From NCBI GenBank assembly GCA_026027325.1, contig JAMSLZ010000006.1, forward strand, positions 2,480,001 to 2,544,000: a stretch of DNA of 64,000 bases. The letters run 5' to 3'. Shown here one piece after another: positions 47,249 through 57,891 of this stretch. This stretch comes from Actinomucor elegans. Taxonomy: Eukaryota; Mucoromycota; Mucoromycetes; Mucorales; Mucoraceae. Position numbers and translations under genes: made by a program. Position 1 is the first letter of the stretch; the number at the start of each line of letters is the position of its first letter. The notes beneath the pieces were generated by a model. That model saw nothing but the letters and a program-made list of their open reading frames with translations. It was not told the DNA's origin and searched no databases.

Positions 47249-49959
47249 GCTTCCTTATATATATTTACACACACTTGTGATTCTTTCTAATGGTGATCAG
47301 ATGTAAATGAGAAAGAAAAAAGCACAAATTAATTTAGAAGCGAAGAAGGGGTTTTAAAAGGAGAAGAAGAGAAAGAGAAAAAAAAAAAGAACTATAAGAA
47401 AGGAGCAGACTTATATATAACAAATGTGTCCAAAGGGGAAAAGAGAGGGATGGTGTGTGTAACTGGTAGGCAAATAAAGGTGCCCGATCTGCAAATGGGT
47501 TAAGCTGAAAAGGCTGATTTAGTGTAACATTTCAATTTAAATGGTTCAGTTAAATATAGATTCAATATTTATTGTTCTAGAGCACTGTGACCTTGTAAAC
47601 GCGTCACGAAAACCGTCACCCTCATGTCTATATTAGCACATGCTCACACTCTGCATTATCCATCTTTAACAGAGGCTTCTAATAGATGCAGTAACTCAAT
47701 TTGAACATGGCGCACTAATCAAATGCGAAATTGAATCGAGATCAATTGAGAAATCTACAAACTATTAAAATAAATTTACTTGATAATACATATAATTTAC
47801 AGGTGGTTATGCACAAGTAAATTGTATCAGTAATATCACATCAAAACAAAATGCAGTTGCACATTTCGAATAAAAATTGTTAATCAAATGTGACTTGAGA
47901 TCAGGATGGGTGAAGACATCTATATGCTATTACATCTATTAGGCCATATGAAATACATATAATTCACAATCTATTACGGATGTATAAAATATATTTTGAT
48001 TAATGAAAAGCTATAACAAATAATAATAGTAATAAAGATCGTTGTCATCAAGGATTATTAGTTAGATGCGACAATAAACTGGAGATGGGGAGAGATCTAT
48101 TGATTATTAGAACTTGATTACTGAAATGAATATAATTTACTGTCAATCGTTAGCATGTTTTACATATTCAATGAGATTTAGCCAGACAATGCTTTTAATA
48201 AATACAATAGCCCATTTTAAGCATTTTCTACTAATCTGATGCGATATTAAACTGACATGGATTGAGAAATCTAAAAGATGTTCAAAATGAAACCGAAATG
48301 TGAAATGCTATTAGAATGTAGCGCAAAGCAACTCGTTTAAATCCCGTCACTTTTTGACTATATACTTTGAGGTTATAAACGGCGTTTTAGAGGTGCGGTT
48401 CTTAAGTAACTTGAATCAGTTACATTTAAGGATATGATACAATGCCATGTATATAATATATATATATATATATTAGAAGTGGGGGGGATACAAGATTTTC
48501 AGATTATGGTTGGATTTCTAAACCATCATAATACTGATTTTTTCATTTTCCAAAACAACCTGGCATGTTAAAAAAAACATCACATTATCCGAATGTACCA
48601 TTAAATTATACATAAATTCGTCAACATATATTCTGCATATCAACAAAGATTTGCTATGAAAAGGTGGAGCAAAGTTCATGTCGACAGAAATCTATGATTT
48701 TTTTTAGGGGAGACTCGTCTACTTTATCATGAAAGTTCTAAAATTTACAGTAATTGTCGGCCAATAAAAAAAGCAACCAGAGTTCATCGTGGTGGTAGTG
48801 ATAACAGGGGCATACCTTTGTATCCTATTTTGACTGTATTAAAGGGCCTTGGAGGCATGTTTCTTAACAACATTGTTTGTTATAATTTAATATTTAGTCA
48901 TGTTTTTTGTGTATTAAAATAGGGCCAAGTAATCCCAAATTTAAATAATCCAATTATACAGCATTTTACCACCAGTAGCAGTAATGTTTTTCACTACACG
49001 TATGTAATTTGAAAAGAAGACTTGTCAAGCAAGTAGGTTTGAGAGATATGTACAACATGGGGTTTTTCAGGACTTGACCATTAAGTGTGATATCCCAATA
49101 GAGTTATGTATCATTTCCTCAGGGGGTGAGAGTATCAACGTAATGATTGTGTATATCCCTTTTTGATACATATAGGCGACCAGAATATAATGAGCAGCAA
49201 TCCACAAAATGAAAGCAGAACATATAAAGCTATTTATTCATGGCAATACTCGTAGATAAAAAAGTATGTAATTTCAGCTGAAACACGAATGCTTTACGCG
49301 CGAAACAAAAATTATATAACAAATATTTGTATATGCTATAGCTTTATACGATCATCAAACGATAGAAAGGGTATCAAGTATAACTTGTATCTAGAAGCAA
49401 CTGACTGCAATAACCTTACAAGTATCTTGAAAGTTTCACGTCGTTACATTCACTAAAGAAATACCACCGCCAGACTACACCTAGTGATACAACTGCACTG
49501 TTCTTTCTTTTTTTTTCATTTATTTTGAAGATATATAATAAAATGTTCAATGCCATAGTCAGTTTATCTTCAAACTTGCATAATCTCAGCGCGTATTCAG
49601 CAAACCCGGCTTAAGCATCTCGATAAAAAAGTTTTTGAAGCTTAAATATCGAATATAAGATTCATCTTGAGAGTTTGTGAGAGGGAGCGAATAAACAGCT
49701 ACCATTCATCCCTTCTACCGGGGATAAATTCGCTCAAATTATACGCTAAACGTCATCACAAATCGCCTTTGAGTTTTAAGCCTCAAAAGCCTTAATTTCT
49801 TGAGACTCATTATTCCGCTGTTTATACCAAATTGTGGGATAGATTTCTTGACATTTAAAGTAACTAAGCCCAAATACCGAGTTTTAGCAAAGAATATACC
49901 GAATACATTTATTATTATTATTATGGATTAGATTATCTACAGTTGTTTATTATAATAAT
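47249..49959. other. Long spacer with tandem repeat array
   Basis: About 2.7 kb. Holds the repeat array at 47715-48275 (listed separately), a (TA)n tract with G-run at 48458-48488 and a predicted hairpin at 49685-49735. No gene recognised; ORFs are short. Confidence 0.5.
47715..48275 (+). repeat. Tandem array of a degenerate ~170-bp repeat
   Basis: Four units start at about 47715, 47881, 48058 and 48231 (spacings 166, 177, 173). Heads read CTAATCAAATGCGAAATTGA, TAATCAAATGTGACTTGAGA, TTAGATGCGACAATAAACTG and CTAATCTGATGCGATATTAA. A second conserved block about 35 bp on is AGAGATCTATTGATT-like. A third, about 80 bp on, is AAATACATATAATTCACA-like (ACATATAATTTACA, GAATATAATTTACT). Units are degenerate. 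Copies occur elsewhere in the window on both strands. Confidence 0.6.
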
Positions 49960-51018
49960 TTAAATATACCAAAGCCCAAACTTTTTCAAGTCTCTCATCT
50001 TATTGGCACCTTTACGATAATTGGCATGTACGATCATAGGAGTCATACCATATTTAGTGGGTATTTGTCTATCAAAGTAAGCACGTCCATGAGGGAACAA
50101 CATAAGATCCAGCAAGACAATGGAGCTTGTTTGATAGTTCAAGTTCATGTCATCCAATACGCGATTCATGGCGCGCTGTTGAGTGACCTCAGGCTTCTTG
50201 TCCTGTTCGGTATCTTGGATATGAATGGAAGCATCCAATATACGCTTGTTGGTATCAGTAGGTCGCATGATGTAAAAACCAGAATTGATAATCTTTTGTT
50301 CGGTTTCCTGAGAAAACAAAGTTTCTGTTTGCTTACGAGCGTTCAGTTTCATAACCAGATAATCATAGATAGCAGAAGATGTAAATACAATGTCAACATC
50401 AGAGAACCAAACTGTAACGCCAGTATATAATAATCGTTCTACTACCAAGGACTTGCTATGCGTGATGGGTGTATAGCCAGAAGATAACCATTCTTCAAAT
50501 CCACCAGACAGTTCCTTGTGGAACCAGTCCTTGGGGATCATTACAACATGTTTTGCGTAACCTGCTTCTTCCATGGTCTTTACCATATCTTGATCAATAG
50601 CAAATACCAGAAACTTATCATCCAATCCGGTCTTTTTGAGGGAAGCGATCCAGTTGAATGTGTATTCAGCCATACCTTGGTTAGCGACTGCAGTTAACAA
50701 GATACGATCCTTGCCAGTGTTGCGCTGGTTGTATTCAATAGCTTCTTCGATTTCAGGACTGAGGCGACCCCATGGCTTTGGTTTCCAATCCTTGGCATTC
50801 ACTGGTTTTGTGTGGACAGGGACAAGATCTTCTTCTTCAGGCATATCTAAATCAGTTGTCAAGAGGTCAGAAGCACCGTTATCACTACCACTACCACTGC
50901 CAAATAGTGCCCTCGATTGACTCGGCGCTAGATTTGATAGAAGAGCCAATAGAGATATTAAGAAAATAGTGGCTAATAGCATAGTAAGTGCCTTATTCCG
51001 TGTAAATCTTTCCATCAT
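49960..51018 (-). CDS. Type II membrane glycosyltransferase, GT77/Nucleotid_trans-like
   Basis: Single-exon 352-aa protein. A short cytosolic head (MMERFTRNKA) is followed by one signal anchor (about 11-30, LTMLLATIFLISLLALLSNL) and a Ser/Gly/Asp stem, the layout of Golgi glycosyltransferases. The catalytic part has DRILLTAVANQGMAEYTFNW, SLVVERLLYTGVTVWFSDVD with a DxD motif (D207, D209), INSGFYIMRP and VHANYRKGANKMRDLKKFGL. These match the nucleotide-diphospho-sugar transferase family (PF03407) that includes plant RRA/RGXT enzymes. Such proteins are common in early-diverging fungi. The donor and acceptor sugars are unknown. It is convergent to nothing nearby, and lies just downstream of the G alpha gene on the same strand. 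Confidence 0.85.
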   Translation of the reverse strand: MMERFTRNKALTMLLATIFLISLLALLSNLAPSQSRALFGSGSGSDNGASDLLTTDLDMPEEEDLVPVHTKPVNAKDWKPKPWGRLSPEIEEAIEYNQRNTGKDRILLTAVANQGMAEYTFNWIASLKKTGLDDKFLVFAIDQDMVKTMEEAGYAKHVVMIPKDWFHKELSGGFEEWLSSGYTPITHSKSLVVERLLYTGVTVWFSDVDIVFTSSAIYDYLVMKLNARKQTETLFSQETEQKIINSGFYIMRPTDTNKRILDASIHIQDTEQDKKPEVTQQRAMNRVLDDMNLNYQTSSIVLLDLMLFPHGRAYFDRQIPTKYGMTPMIVHANYRKGANKMRDLKKFGLWYI

Positions 51019-51197
51019 TGCTGTAGTCTAGATTAAGTGTAAAAGAAAAAAAAAAAGAAAAAAAAAAAGATGAACTAAAAGACTAGACTTTATTAAATAC
51101 CAAGTAATTAAAGGGAGTTTAATTCCTTTTAGCTGGTGTAACTTGACTTGTTAATCAAAAAAAAAAAAAAAAAAAGCTTCAGCCCCGCTATACTTTT

Positions 51198-52363
51198 TTA
51201 GAGTAGGCCAACATTGACTAGGTTTGCTTGAATAATGATATCATTCACCGCTGTCATGACAAACTTCATTTGGTCAGTGTCTGTGGCGCACGTAAAATGG
51301 GTATAAATTTGTTTGTTTTTTGAGTTGTTCAAGTCTAGAAAACGATACATCAAATATTGGCTGGTGTGCTCATACGTATTTGGACCTTGATAGTCTGGAA
51401 AAGTGTTTGATAGTAAATGACCGTTTTCGATCTTTTCTCGAAACAGATCCACTTTGTTCAAAAAGAGAATAATCGATGTATTTTTGAACCATTTGGAGTT
51501 GCATATTGAATCGAACAAGACCAAGGATTCATCCATACGATTCTATCAGAGCATATAAGATGTGACCTACTGCAATTTGTTTCAAAGGGCTTACCACTTC
51601 TTCATTTTCGATTAAAACTTGATCAAACTCAGATAAGGCAACTAGAAATATAATAGCCATGACATTTTCAAAGCAATGAATCCATTTCTTGCGCTCAGAC
51701 CTTTGACCACCCACATCAAATACATGATACATCAAATCACCAATATAAAACTTGGTCTCTGTAATACCCGTTGTTTTGACGCGGGCTCTTATTACGTCTT
51801 GATCTGTTGGTGTATAATTTTGGTCGCCAATTCTGTGAATAGAGTCAAAGAAACTTGAGGGTGCGTTAGTGCTTTTGTAAATTAGTCTTTAAAAGTATTT
51901 ACTATTTGGCCGAATCATTCAACTGATACTCTATTCTTCGCTCATACACTTCTTGTACATGCCGGTCTTTCCACAAGATTTTGATGGCTTCTGTCGCTAG
52001 GAAGGGTAGTGCATCCGTCTCTATCTGCATCGGTAGTGTATATATCACATCGCAATACTTTTGCTTATCTCTATCCAAGACAATACCCATGCGTTCCATT
52101 GCTTCCAAGATTACTCGCATGGATTGGACAGTGTTGGAATAAATAATTTCTTTATAATAATCTCGCTCTTCTTTGGTATATCCACCCTCATGGATCAACT
52201 TCATTTGTTTCAAGACTGTGGATTTACCAGACTCGCCAGCACCCAACAATAGCAACTTGACTTGATCCCTGAGCTGTGCACAGTCTTGCTTAATTTGAAG
52301 GTCGATTTCTCTACTTCGAATCGTCTCTCGTATTTCTTTTTCTTTAGATGGTTTGCAACCCAT
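51198..52363 (-). CDS. Heterotrimeric G protein alpha subunit
   Basis: GTPase that couples receptors to cAMP or MAP kinase signalling at the plasma membrane. Exons are 52363-51903, 51853-51595 and 51542-51198; 354 aa, the canonical length. [10 protein letters not shown] carries Gly2 for myristoylation and Cys3 for palmitoylation. Guanine-nucleotide motifs are [10 protein letters not shown] (41-49), [23 protein letters not shown] (switch I), [17 protein letters not shown] (switch II), LFLNKVDLF and [12 protein letters not shown]. The C-terminus NLVNVGLL has Val at position -4, where Gi-type subunits have the ADP-ribosylated Cys. The gene belongs to the fungal GPA/Gi-like group by overall sequence. 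Confidence 0.95.
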
Positions 52364-53091
52364 GATAATAAGGAAAAAAAATAGTTCGGGAAAAAAAAGA
52401 GAAAAAGACAGAGTGTGATATCATTATTATTATATCACAGGCCGAAAACAAGCTAAAGATACATCCGCTTCGCTTCGTTTCGCTCCGAGAAAGTCGAGTA
52501 TAAATTCGATATATAATATATATATATGTACATATCAAAGATGATATTAAGTAATCTTTGAATGTGTTGCATATGTTGGAATATGCACTGGAATGATCGG
52601 CCTTCGGCAAATTTTGGTGCTGATAGGAACAAGTAATATGCATGATTTTTTTTTTTTTTGCATTGGTCTGTTTCACTGAGAGTTAGCAATATTACAAGTG
52701 TAACTAACTTGATCATTTTCTATCATTTTAACCAGGCATACATACCTATCCATACCACATAATGTCCAGTTTTTTTTTACAGATACAGTATCTCATTATG
52801 AGCCTACTAATCAGATACAACGTTAGACCAAGCTTCCATGCATCGTATATATATCTCGCAATTTGCTATTACTACATAAATTTAAGGCTCAGATATCACT
52901 AAAATAAAGGTGTTAACACAAAAAATACATGTCCTGAGCTAGGAGTTTATTAGTAAACATACATGTTTTTATTCTCTTTCAAATGATGCGCATTTTAGAA
53001 AAGCTCAAAAAAGAATACAGCTTAATCTACTATGAAAAAAAAAGCATTATTCCAGAAAAGTTTTGTAGTACCCATACTTGAATTTAATAAA

Positions 53092-53124
<33 letters not shown>

Positions 53125-53912
53125 CAGAGCCTGTCATATATGTTTCTCCAAAAAAAAAAACAAAGCTATCTCTTTATTCTTTGCTTATAAAGCTAGATAC
53201 GATTGGATAAAAAAAAATTTAAAGCTCTGTGTAGAATGATAGCAATCAAATGACAGGCACAAATTAAATAAAAATAGAGTGCGATAAGAAAACACGACCT
53301 ATATATTTCAGTAACTGGTGTCCAATGATACCTGAGTAGGTTGCTGTATTATTATAAAATTCAATCTTGATTGAATGGTGACGAATACACTGATTTTCTA
53401 ATATGATTTTCTCAATGACAAATAGGAAACTGATACACAATTCATTTGTGCATCCACTAGTATGTATAAATTCGGAACTACTTTAAATTAGGCGTCATTT
53501 CAGAATAAGTAACTAAATATGATTGGTGAGTGGACGATGAAACAAGCATTCTCACTCCGACATAGTTTTATGCAAGCGATGCGATTGGACCGCGGATATT
53601 GAGAAAGGTTTGAAGATAACATTGTTTAAAACCTATTAGTGTAATTGCGCATTGAATGGCGTAAAGAGAAAAAAAAAAGTTTATTGAATACGAAATTATC
53701 GACTTTTGATAGAAACTATTTGACTTTTTTGATCTAAATTATCGAAAGAAAGGAGGTTAATGGAAAAAAAAAATGATAAGCCCATATGTACAATATTAGG
53801 TATTTACATGTAATAAACACACTAATGAAGTTCTCTATATTATTAAACATATATGAGAAAATTAGAGTGACAAAATGTCACTTGGTACATGAGTTTTTAT
53901 TAAGTTTCTGTT
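52364..53912. other. Gene-free spacer with long A-runs
   Basis: About 1.5 kb. A-run of 28 near 53094-53121 and shorter ones near 53151. A weak repeat-head match (CTAATCAGATACAACGTTAG) at about 52807-52826. No gene recognised. Confidence 0.5.
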
Positions 53913-53993
53913 TTAGTCCAACAAATTTCCAGAGGGAGGAGGTCTTTGCTGTGGTGGTGGCTGTTGCTGGTATTGCTGCCATTGTGCTGGTGG

Positions 53994-54035
<42 letters not shown>

Positions 54036-57000
54036 TTGTTGTTGCCATTGTTGAGGCTGATGTTGGTATCCGCCTTGAGGATGGTATCCGCCTTGAGGAG
54101 GCATGGGCTGAGAATGGCTATAAGGCTGCTGCTGTTGCTGTTGTTGTGGAGGAGGAGGAGGAGGAGCAGGCTGTTGAGAATAGTATTGAGGTTGTTGAGG
54201 TACAACAGGAGGAGGAGGAGGAGCACCATAATAACCTTGTGGAGGTGGCTGTTGTTGTGGTACATAAGTAGGAGTTAGAGGCTGATATTGATTATAGATG
54301 GGACGAGAAGGAGGTGTATTTTGACTTGACGATTGAGGTAAAGGTGGAGGAGCGTAAGGCGAAAGTGGAGGAGGAGGAGGAGGAGGTTGCTGTTGTGGCT
54401 GATAAGTAGGTCTACCGGCTCCAGCACCATAGATACCATAAGGTGAAGGGTTATTAACAGGAGGATGGGGATGAAGAGGAGGTGGTTGATGATGTTGTTG
54501 TTGCTGAATAAAGGCTTGGGGCTTGGGTGGAGGAGCAGGCGTATAGCCAAATGGAGCACTTGGTTCATTCATCGATAACTGACGTGTTTGTGCAGTCAAA
54601 TGGGAAATGGAAGAAGTAGAAGGTTGGGACTGGAGTGGTGCAGGCGGTGGGGGCGCAGTGGCATACTTGTTCAACGTTTCACGGAGCATTTCTTGCTCGC
54701 GGCTACTCTTGTTGCTTTCAATAGTGTCCATCAAACGGCTTCTTTCGTTGCATCTTTCTGAAATAAAACGTTGGATATTACGCTGTAAAGAGTCTACAGT
54801 GTCCTGAACACCAGAATAGAATTGAATTCCTCTATTCAAACCCTCTTTCACTTCATTATAGATTGAGCTGGCTTCGCTAAAATCAGAAGCCAAGTTTCGA
54901 CGAAGTCTTTCAGCCTTATCATGTTGTGATTGCAAAGTTTGTGCTTCAGAACCTTCCATCAAACTCTTGAATGCAACAGTCAAGTCTTGAATTGCCTGTT
55001 GTTGATGTTGAATAGTAGCAGAAATACGCTGCTGATGAGGACGAAACTTTTCAAGTTCATTGGCAAATATCTGCTGCTCAGCGTTTGATTTTTTGTTAAG
55101 CAATAACATTTGGGAGATATCATCTTTCATAGTCTAGGCAAAACAAATCAGCTTTAAGAACTAGTATCGCTTGTTGGTTTACTTACTCTATCTTTTAAAT
55201 CACGGAATGTATCGTCACGATCATTTTCAATCTTGCGCAGCTTTTCGATAAGGCTTTCAACGCGTTGTACTTTATCATTCAAATCACCGTTCTTTTTATC
55301 ACTGTTTGCTGTTCCAAAATCAATATCCAACAAGTCCATAGCAGCATCTGATTTCTGAGCGCTATCATTTGCAACAGCAGAAATGCATTCGGCATAGGCA
55401 GCCTCCAGTTCACTGCTTTGTCCTCCATGTTTTAAAATATCAATGTTACGTCTTGCGGTTTCATACTTGTTCATCAGTTGATTATCCGACTGCGAAGCGC
55501 CTTCCAAAGTACGACGATGATTCGAAATATCGTGTCTGAATTCACTGGTAAGAGGGCCTGAGGGAGGTTGAGCCCATTGATCACCGTATTGCACTCGGCC
55601 TTGTTCGCACTCTCTCATTTCCTTATCTAAACTCAAACTTACATCATCCAGTGTTTGCCTAGCTCTGGTTTTTAGCGTAGTTAAAGTGTTCAAAAGTTCA
55701 TTGATAGGAGCACGACGTTCTTCAGACGCGATATGATCAGCCCAAGATTTGACCTGAGGAGGTGGAGTAGCATACTCATCCAAAGAAGTACCTCCTTGCT
55801 GCTTGAACTTTGCCAGTGAACCTGGGAGTTTCATATACTCCAATGAAGCATTCAGTTCTGCCTTAGCAATGTCACATCGTTCATTTTCAGAGCGCAGCAG
55901 CTTGGCGATTTCTTCAGAGTAAAGAGAGGCGCTCTCATGAATACTGATCGGAATGAGCTTAGAGAAAAGATCAACGCCAATCACTTTTTTCATCTCATCA
56001 GGGCCATAAAGCTCTGTAATGGGGATAGGCTTGACAGCCTTGAGACGATCAATAGGAGTAAGGATGGATTCTTGAGGCACGGTTTCATGGTAAATCATAT
56101 CATTATCTCTCGTAGCCATTGTTAGTTTCTCGGTACAGTTAGCGCTGAGGTTTTTACAGAGCTCTTGCAGGGCAGCGCCGCTTTCAGAAGGTACAGTGCC
56201 ATTAGCGTGGTTAGAGGACAAGAGGGCAGAACTCAAGTTATTGGCCAACTTGACTGCTTCTTTGGCAGCGTTGTCAGCGGCCACGTAACGGCCAGCACAT
56301 TCACCATACTTGTTCGCTTCTTCGCAAGCAGCAGCCTTATGTTCCTGGGCTACAGCGGTATAGTACTTTTGTTTGATTTGACAAAGAATGATCCAAGACT
56401 TGTCTATACCTACACCACGATTCACAGCATCACCCAAAGTGTCAACCAAGTTGCCATAGACCCAGGCAGCATGACTTGCTAATTTGGCAATAAGGCCACA
56501 TTTTGCTTTTTCTCGGATACTACTTTCCAAAAAGCATTCTTGAGCTTGCGCAAGCATGAGTTCAGATAACATATTGACGGTTTCTCGACTTAAATCCTCG
56601 GAAGGAGCGTGTAAAAAGTTATCGTTAATATATTGAAACATGCCAGCAGATGCTTGAAAGTAGTGAAAAGCCTTTTTGCGTCCTTCACTCTCGGCTCTGT
56701 TTTGGGAACTTGCAATAGCGGATAGGGTAGCAGCTTCATTGAAAATCACGCTTGCTTTTTCAAACGCAAGCGAGTATTGAGAAATAGCGCGATTATTAAA
56801 AGCGTCGTACCTTTTATATATATATATATATATATTATATTAAATTATAGAGAGAGTTAGTATAGCGCATTGCATCATGATTGCGATTCTTTTACCAGTT
56901 AAATAAAACTTTAACATGTTTCTCATCCACTGGGAAACGTAAGTCTAATAGTTCTAATTGACCAAAGTAACGATAAAGTAAATCTCTTCCAGTAATGTCT

Positions 57001-57176
57001 TTTCCTGCACCGCGAATATCTTGGCGAAGTCTATTAAATGACTGAGTTTCTTCTTTGTACTTGTCGGGATCGTCTTGATAGAATCGAGCAATATATTTCT
57101 TTAAGGGATGTACCCAGTCGACATCGTCTGTCTTTTTGAAAGGGGCACTTATAAAGGGTATTTGAGGTGTAGCCAT
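53913..57176 (-). CDS. BRO1: BRO1/ALIX-family ESCRT-associated protein
   Basis: Endosomal protein that binds ESCRT-III (Snf7) and recruits the deubiquitinase Doa4 during multivesicular body sorting. Exons are 57176-56896, 56810-55187 and 55133-53913; 1,041 aa. The N-terminal BRO1 domain (about 1-370) has PFISAPFKKTDDVDWVHPLK, LEL..LRFPV, NWYDAF, SQYSLAFEKASVIFNEAATL and a repeat of helices. A V-shaped coiled-coil region follows (about 380-730). The C-terminus (about 760-1041) is Pro/Gln/Tyr-rich, with many PPPP blocks and YxP repeats. It includes a run of 17 Gln at 53997-54050 coded by CAG then CAA codons, and ends in SGNLLD. Domain order fits both Bro1 and the pH-pathway paralog Rim20/PalA; the long proline-rich tail favours Bro1/ALIX. 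Intron 1 carries a (TA)n tract. Confidence 0.92.
53997..54050. repeat. CAG/CAA (poly-Gln) triplet repeat inside BRO1
   Basis: On the plus strand a run of TGC/TTG triplets: about twelve pure TGC units followed by several TTG units. It encodes poly-Gln in the proline-rich tail. Opposite-strand frames of this tract give Val/Ala/Leu homopolymer ORFs, which are artefacts. Confidence 0.85.
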
Positions 57177-57678
57177 ATCTTTTTAGTATTGTAACAAGAA
57201 AAAGGGCGGAAAGGAAATATAAAAATAAATAAAAAAAAGCGTTTTACTGCAGGTGCACGCTCATACACAAGGCTGAGACTCAAACTAGGTCACATTTTTT
57301 TTTTTTTTTCCTTTTTCTGAGCTGTTTCTCGAAGAGTGAGTGGGATGTTTGCATTGTGATTGACGCGTAATAAAACTTGCATGTTCTAGTATAGTCTTAT
57401 CCTTAATAGGTCGCGTATTAGAAATCACCTTGCGAGTTCAGAAGGCTGTATTCTAATAGGAGCATACCATGTTCACCAATCAAAAGACTGAATTGAATAG
57501 CTTTCTTTTTTTTTTTACATCATCTCTGTTTCTCGAGACCCATAATAGGCTTTATGATATCATCAGTGCTATATAAGGAGTTTTCGTGTGTCACTTGTGA
57601 ATTCCAGTCAATCTCGAGTATTATATAAAAGGGATCCATTTTGCAGTTCTTTTTTTCCTTTCTTTCAACAAAATAATT
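57177..57678. other. Divergent promoter region (BRO1 / small Ala-tract protein)
   Basis: About 500 bp with a T-run (57295-57310), a CCAATC motif near 57475 and, on the plus strand, a TATA box at 57622. No coding sequence. Confidence 0.5.
57622..57631 (+). promoter_or_regulatory. TATA box of the 70-aa gene
   Basis: TATATAAAAG lies 57 bp before the ATG at 57679, followed by a T/C-rich stretch that could hold the start site. This is the best-placed TATA box in the window and supports the small ORF being expressed. Confidence 0.5.
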
Positions 57679-57891
57679 ATGTCTACCACCACTATTACCG
57701 CCAATCCTAAAAGATACACAAGGGATCAAATCATGGCAATGGCAAGATATGAATATGCTCGCCAGTTATCAATCTATACAAGAGCTCAATTAACAAAAGG
57801 CCAATCTCAGTCTTCTTCCACTAGTACGTCTGCTGCTGCTGCTGCTGCTGCTGCTACTTCCACTACCAATACCGCAAGAATGATCTGCTAA
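57679..57891 (+). CDS. Small protein with alanine tract, unknown
   Basis: Not recognised. One exon, 70 aa. It begins MSTTTITANPKRYTRDQIMA and continues MARYEYARQLSIYTRAQLTK, an arginine/tyrosine-rich amphipathic helix. A Ser/Thr linker and eight or nine alanines coded by a GCT run (57829-57855) follow, and it ends TARMIC. Net charge is basic. A well-placed TATA box and a purine-rich ATG context support it. The first half looks evolved rather than random; the tail is low complexity. It could be a stress-induced small protein, but nothing in the sequence fixes a role. Confidence 0.5.
   Translation: MSTTTITANPKRYTRDQIMAMARYEYARQLSIYTRAQLTKGQSQSSSTSTSAAAAAAAATSTTNTARMIC

Noticed and set aside
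53786..54271. Plus-strand frames of 110-161 aa rich in Val/Ala/Leu
   Set aside because: They are translations of the CAG/CAA and proline triplet runs of BRO1 read on the wrong strand.
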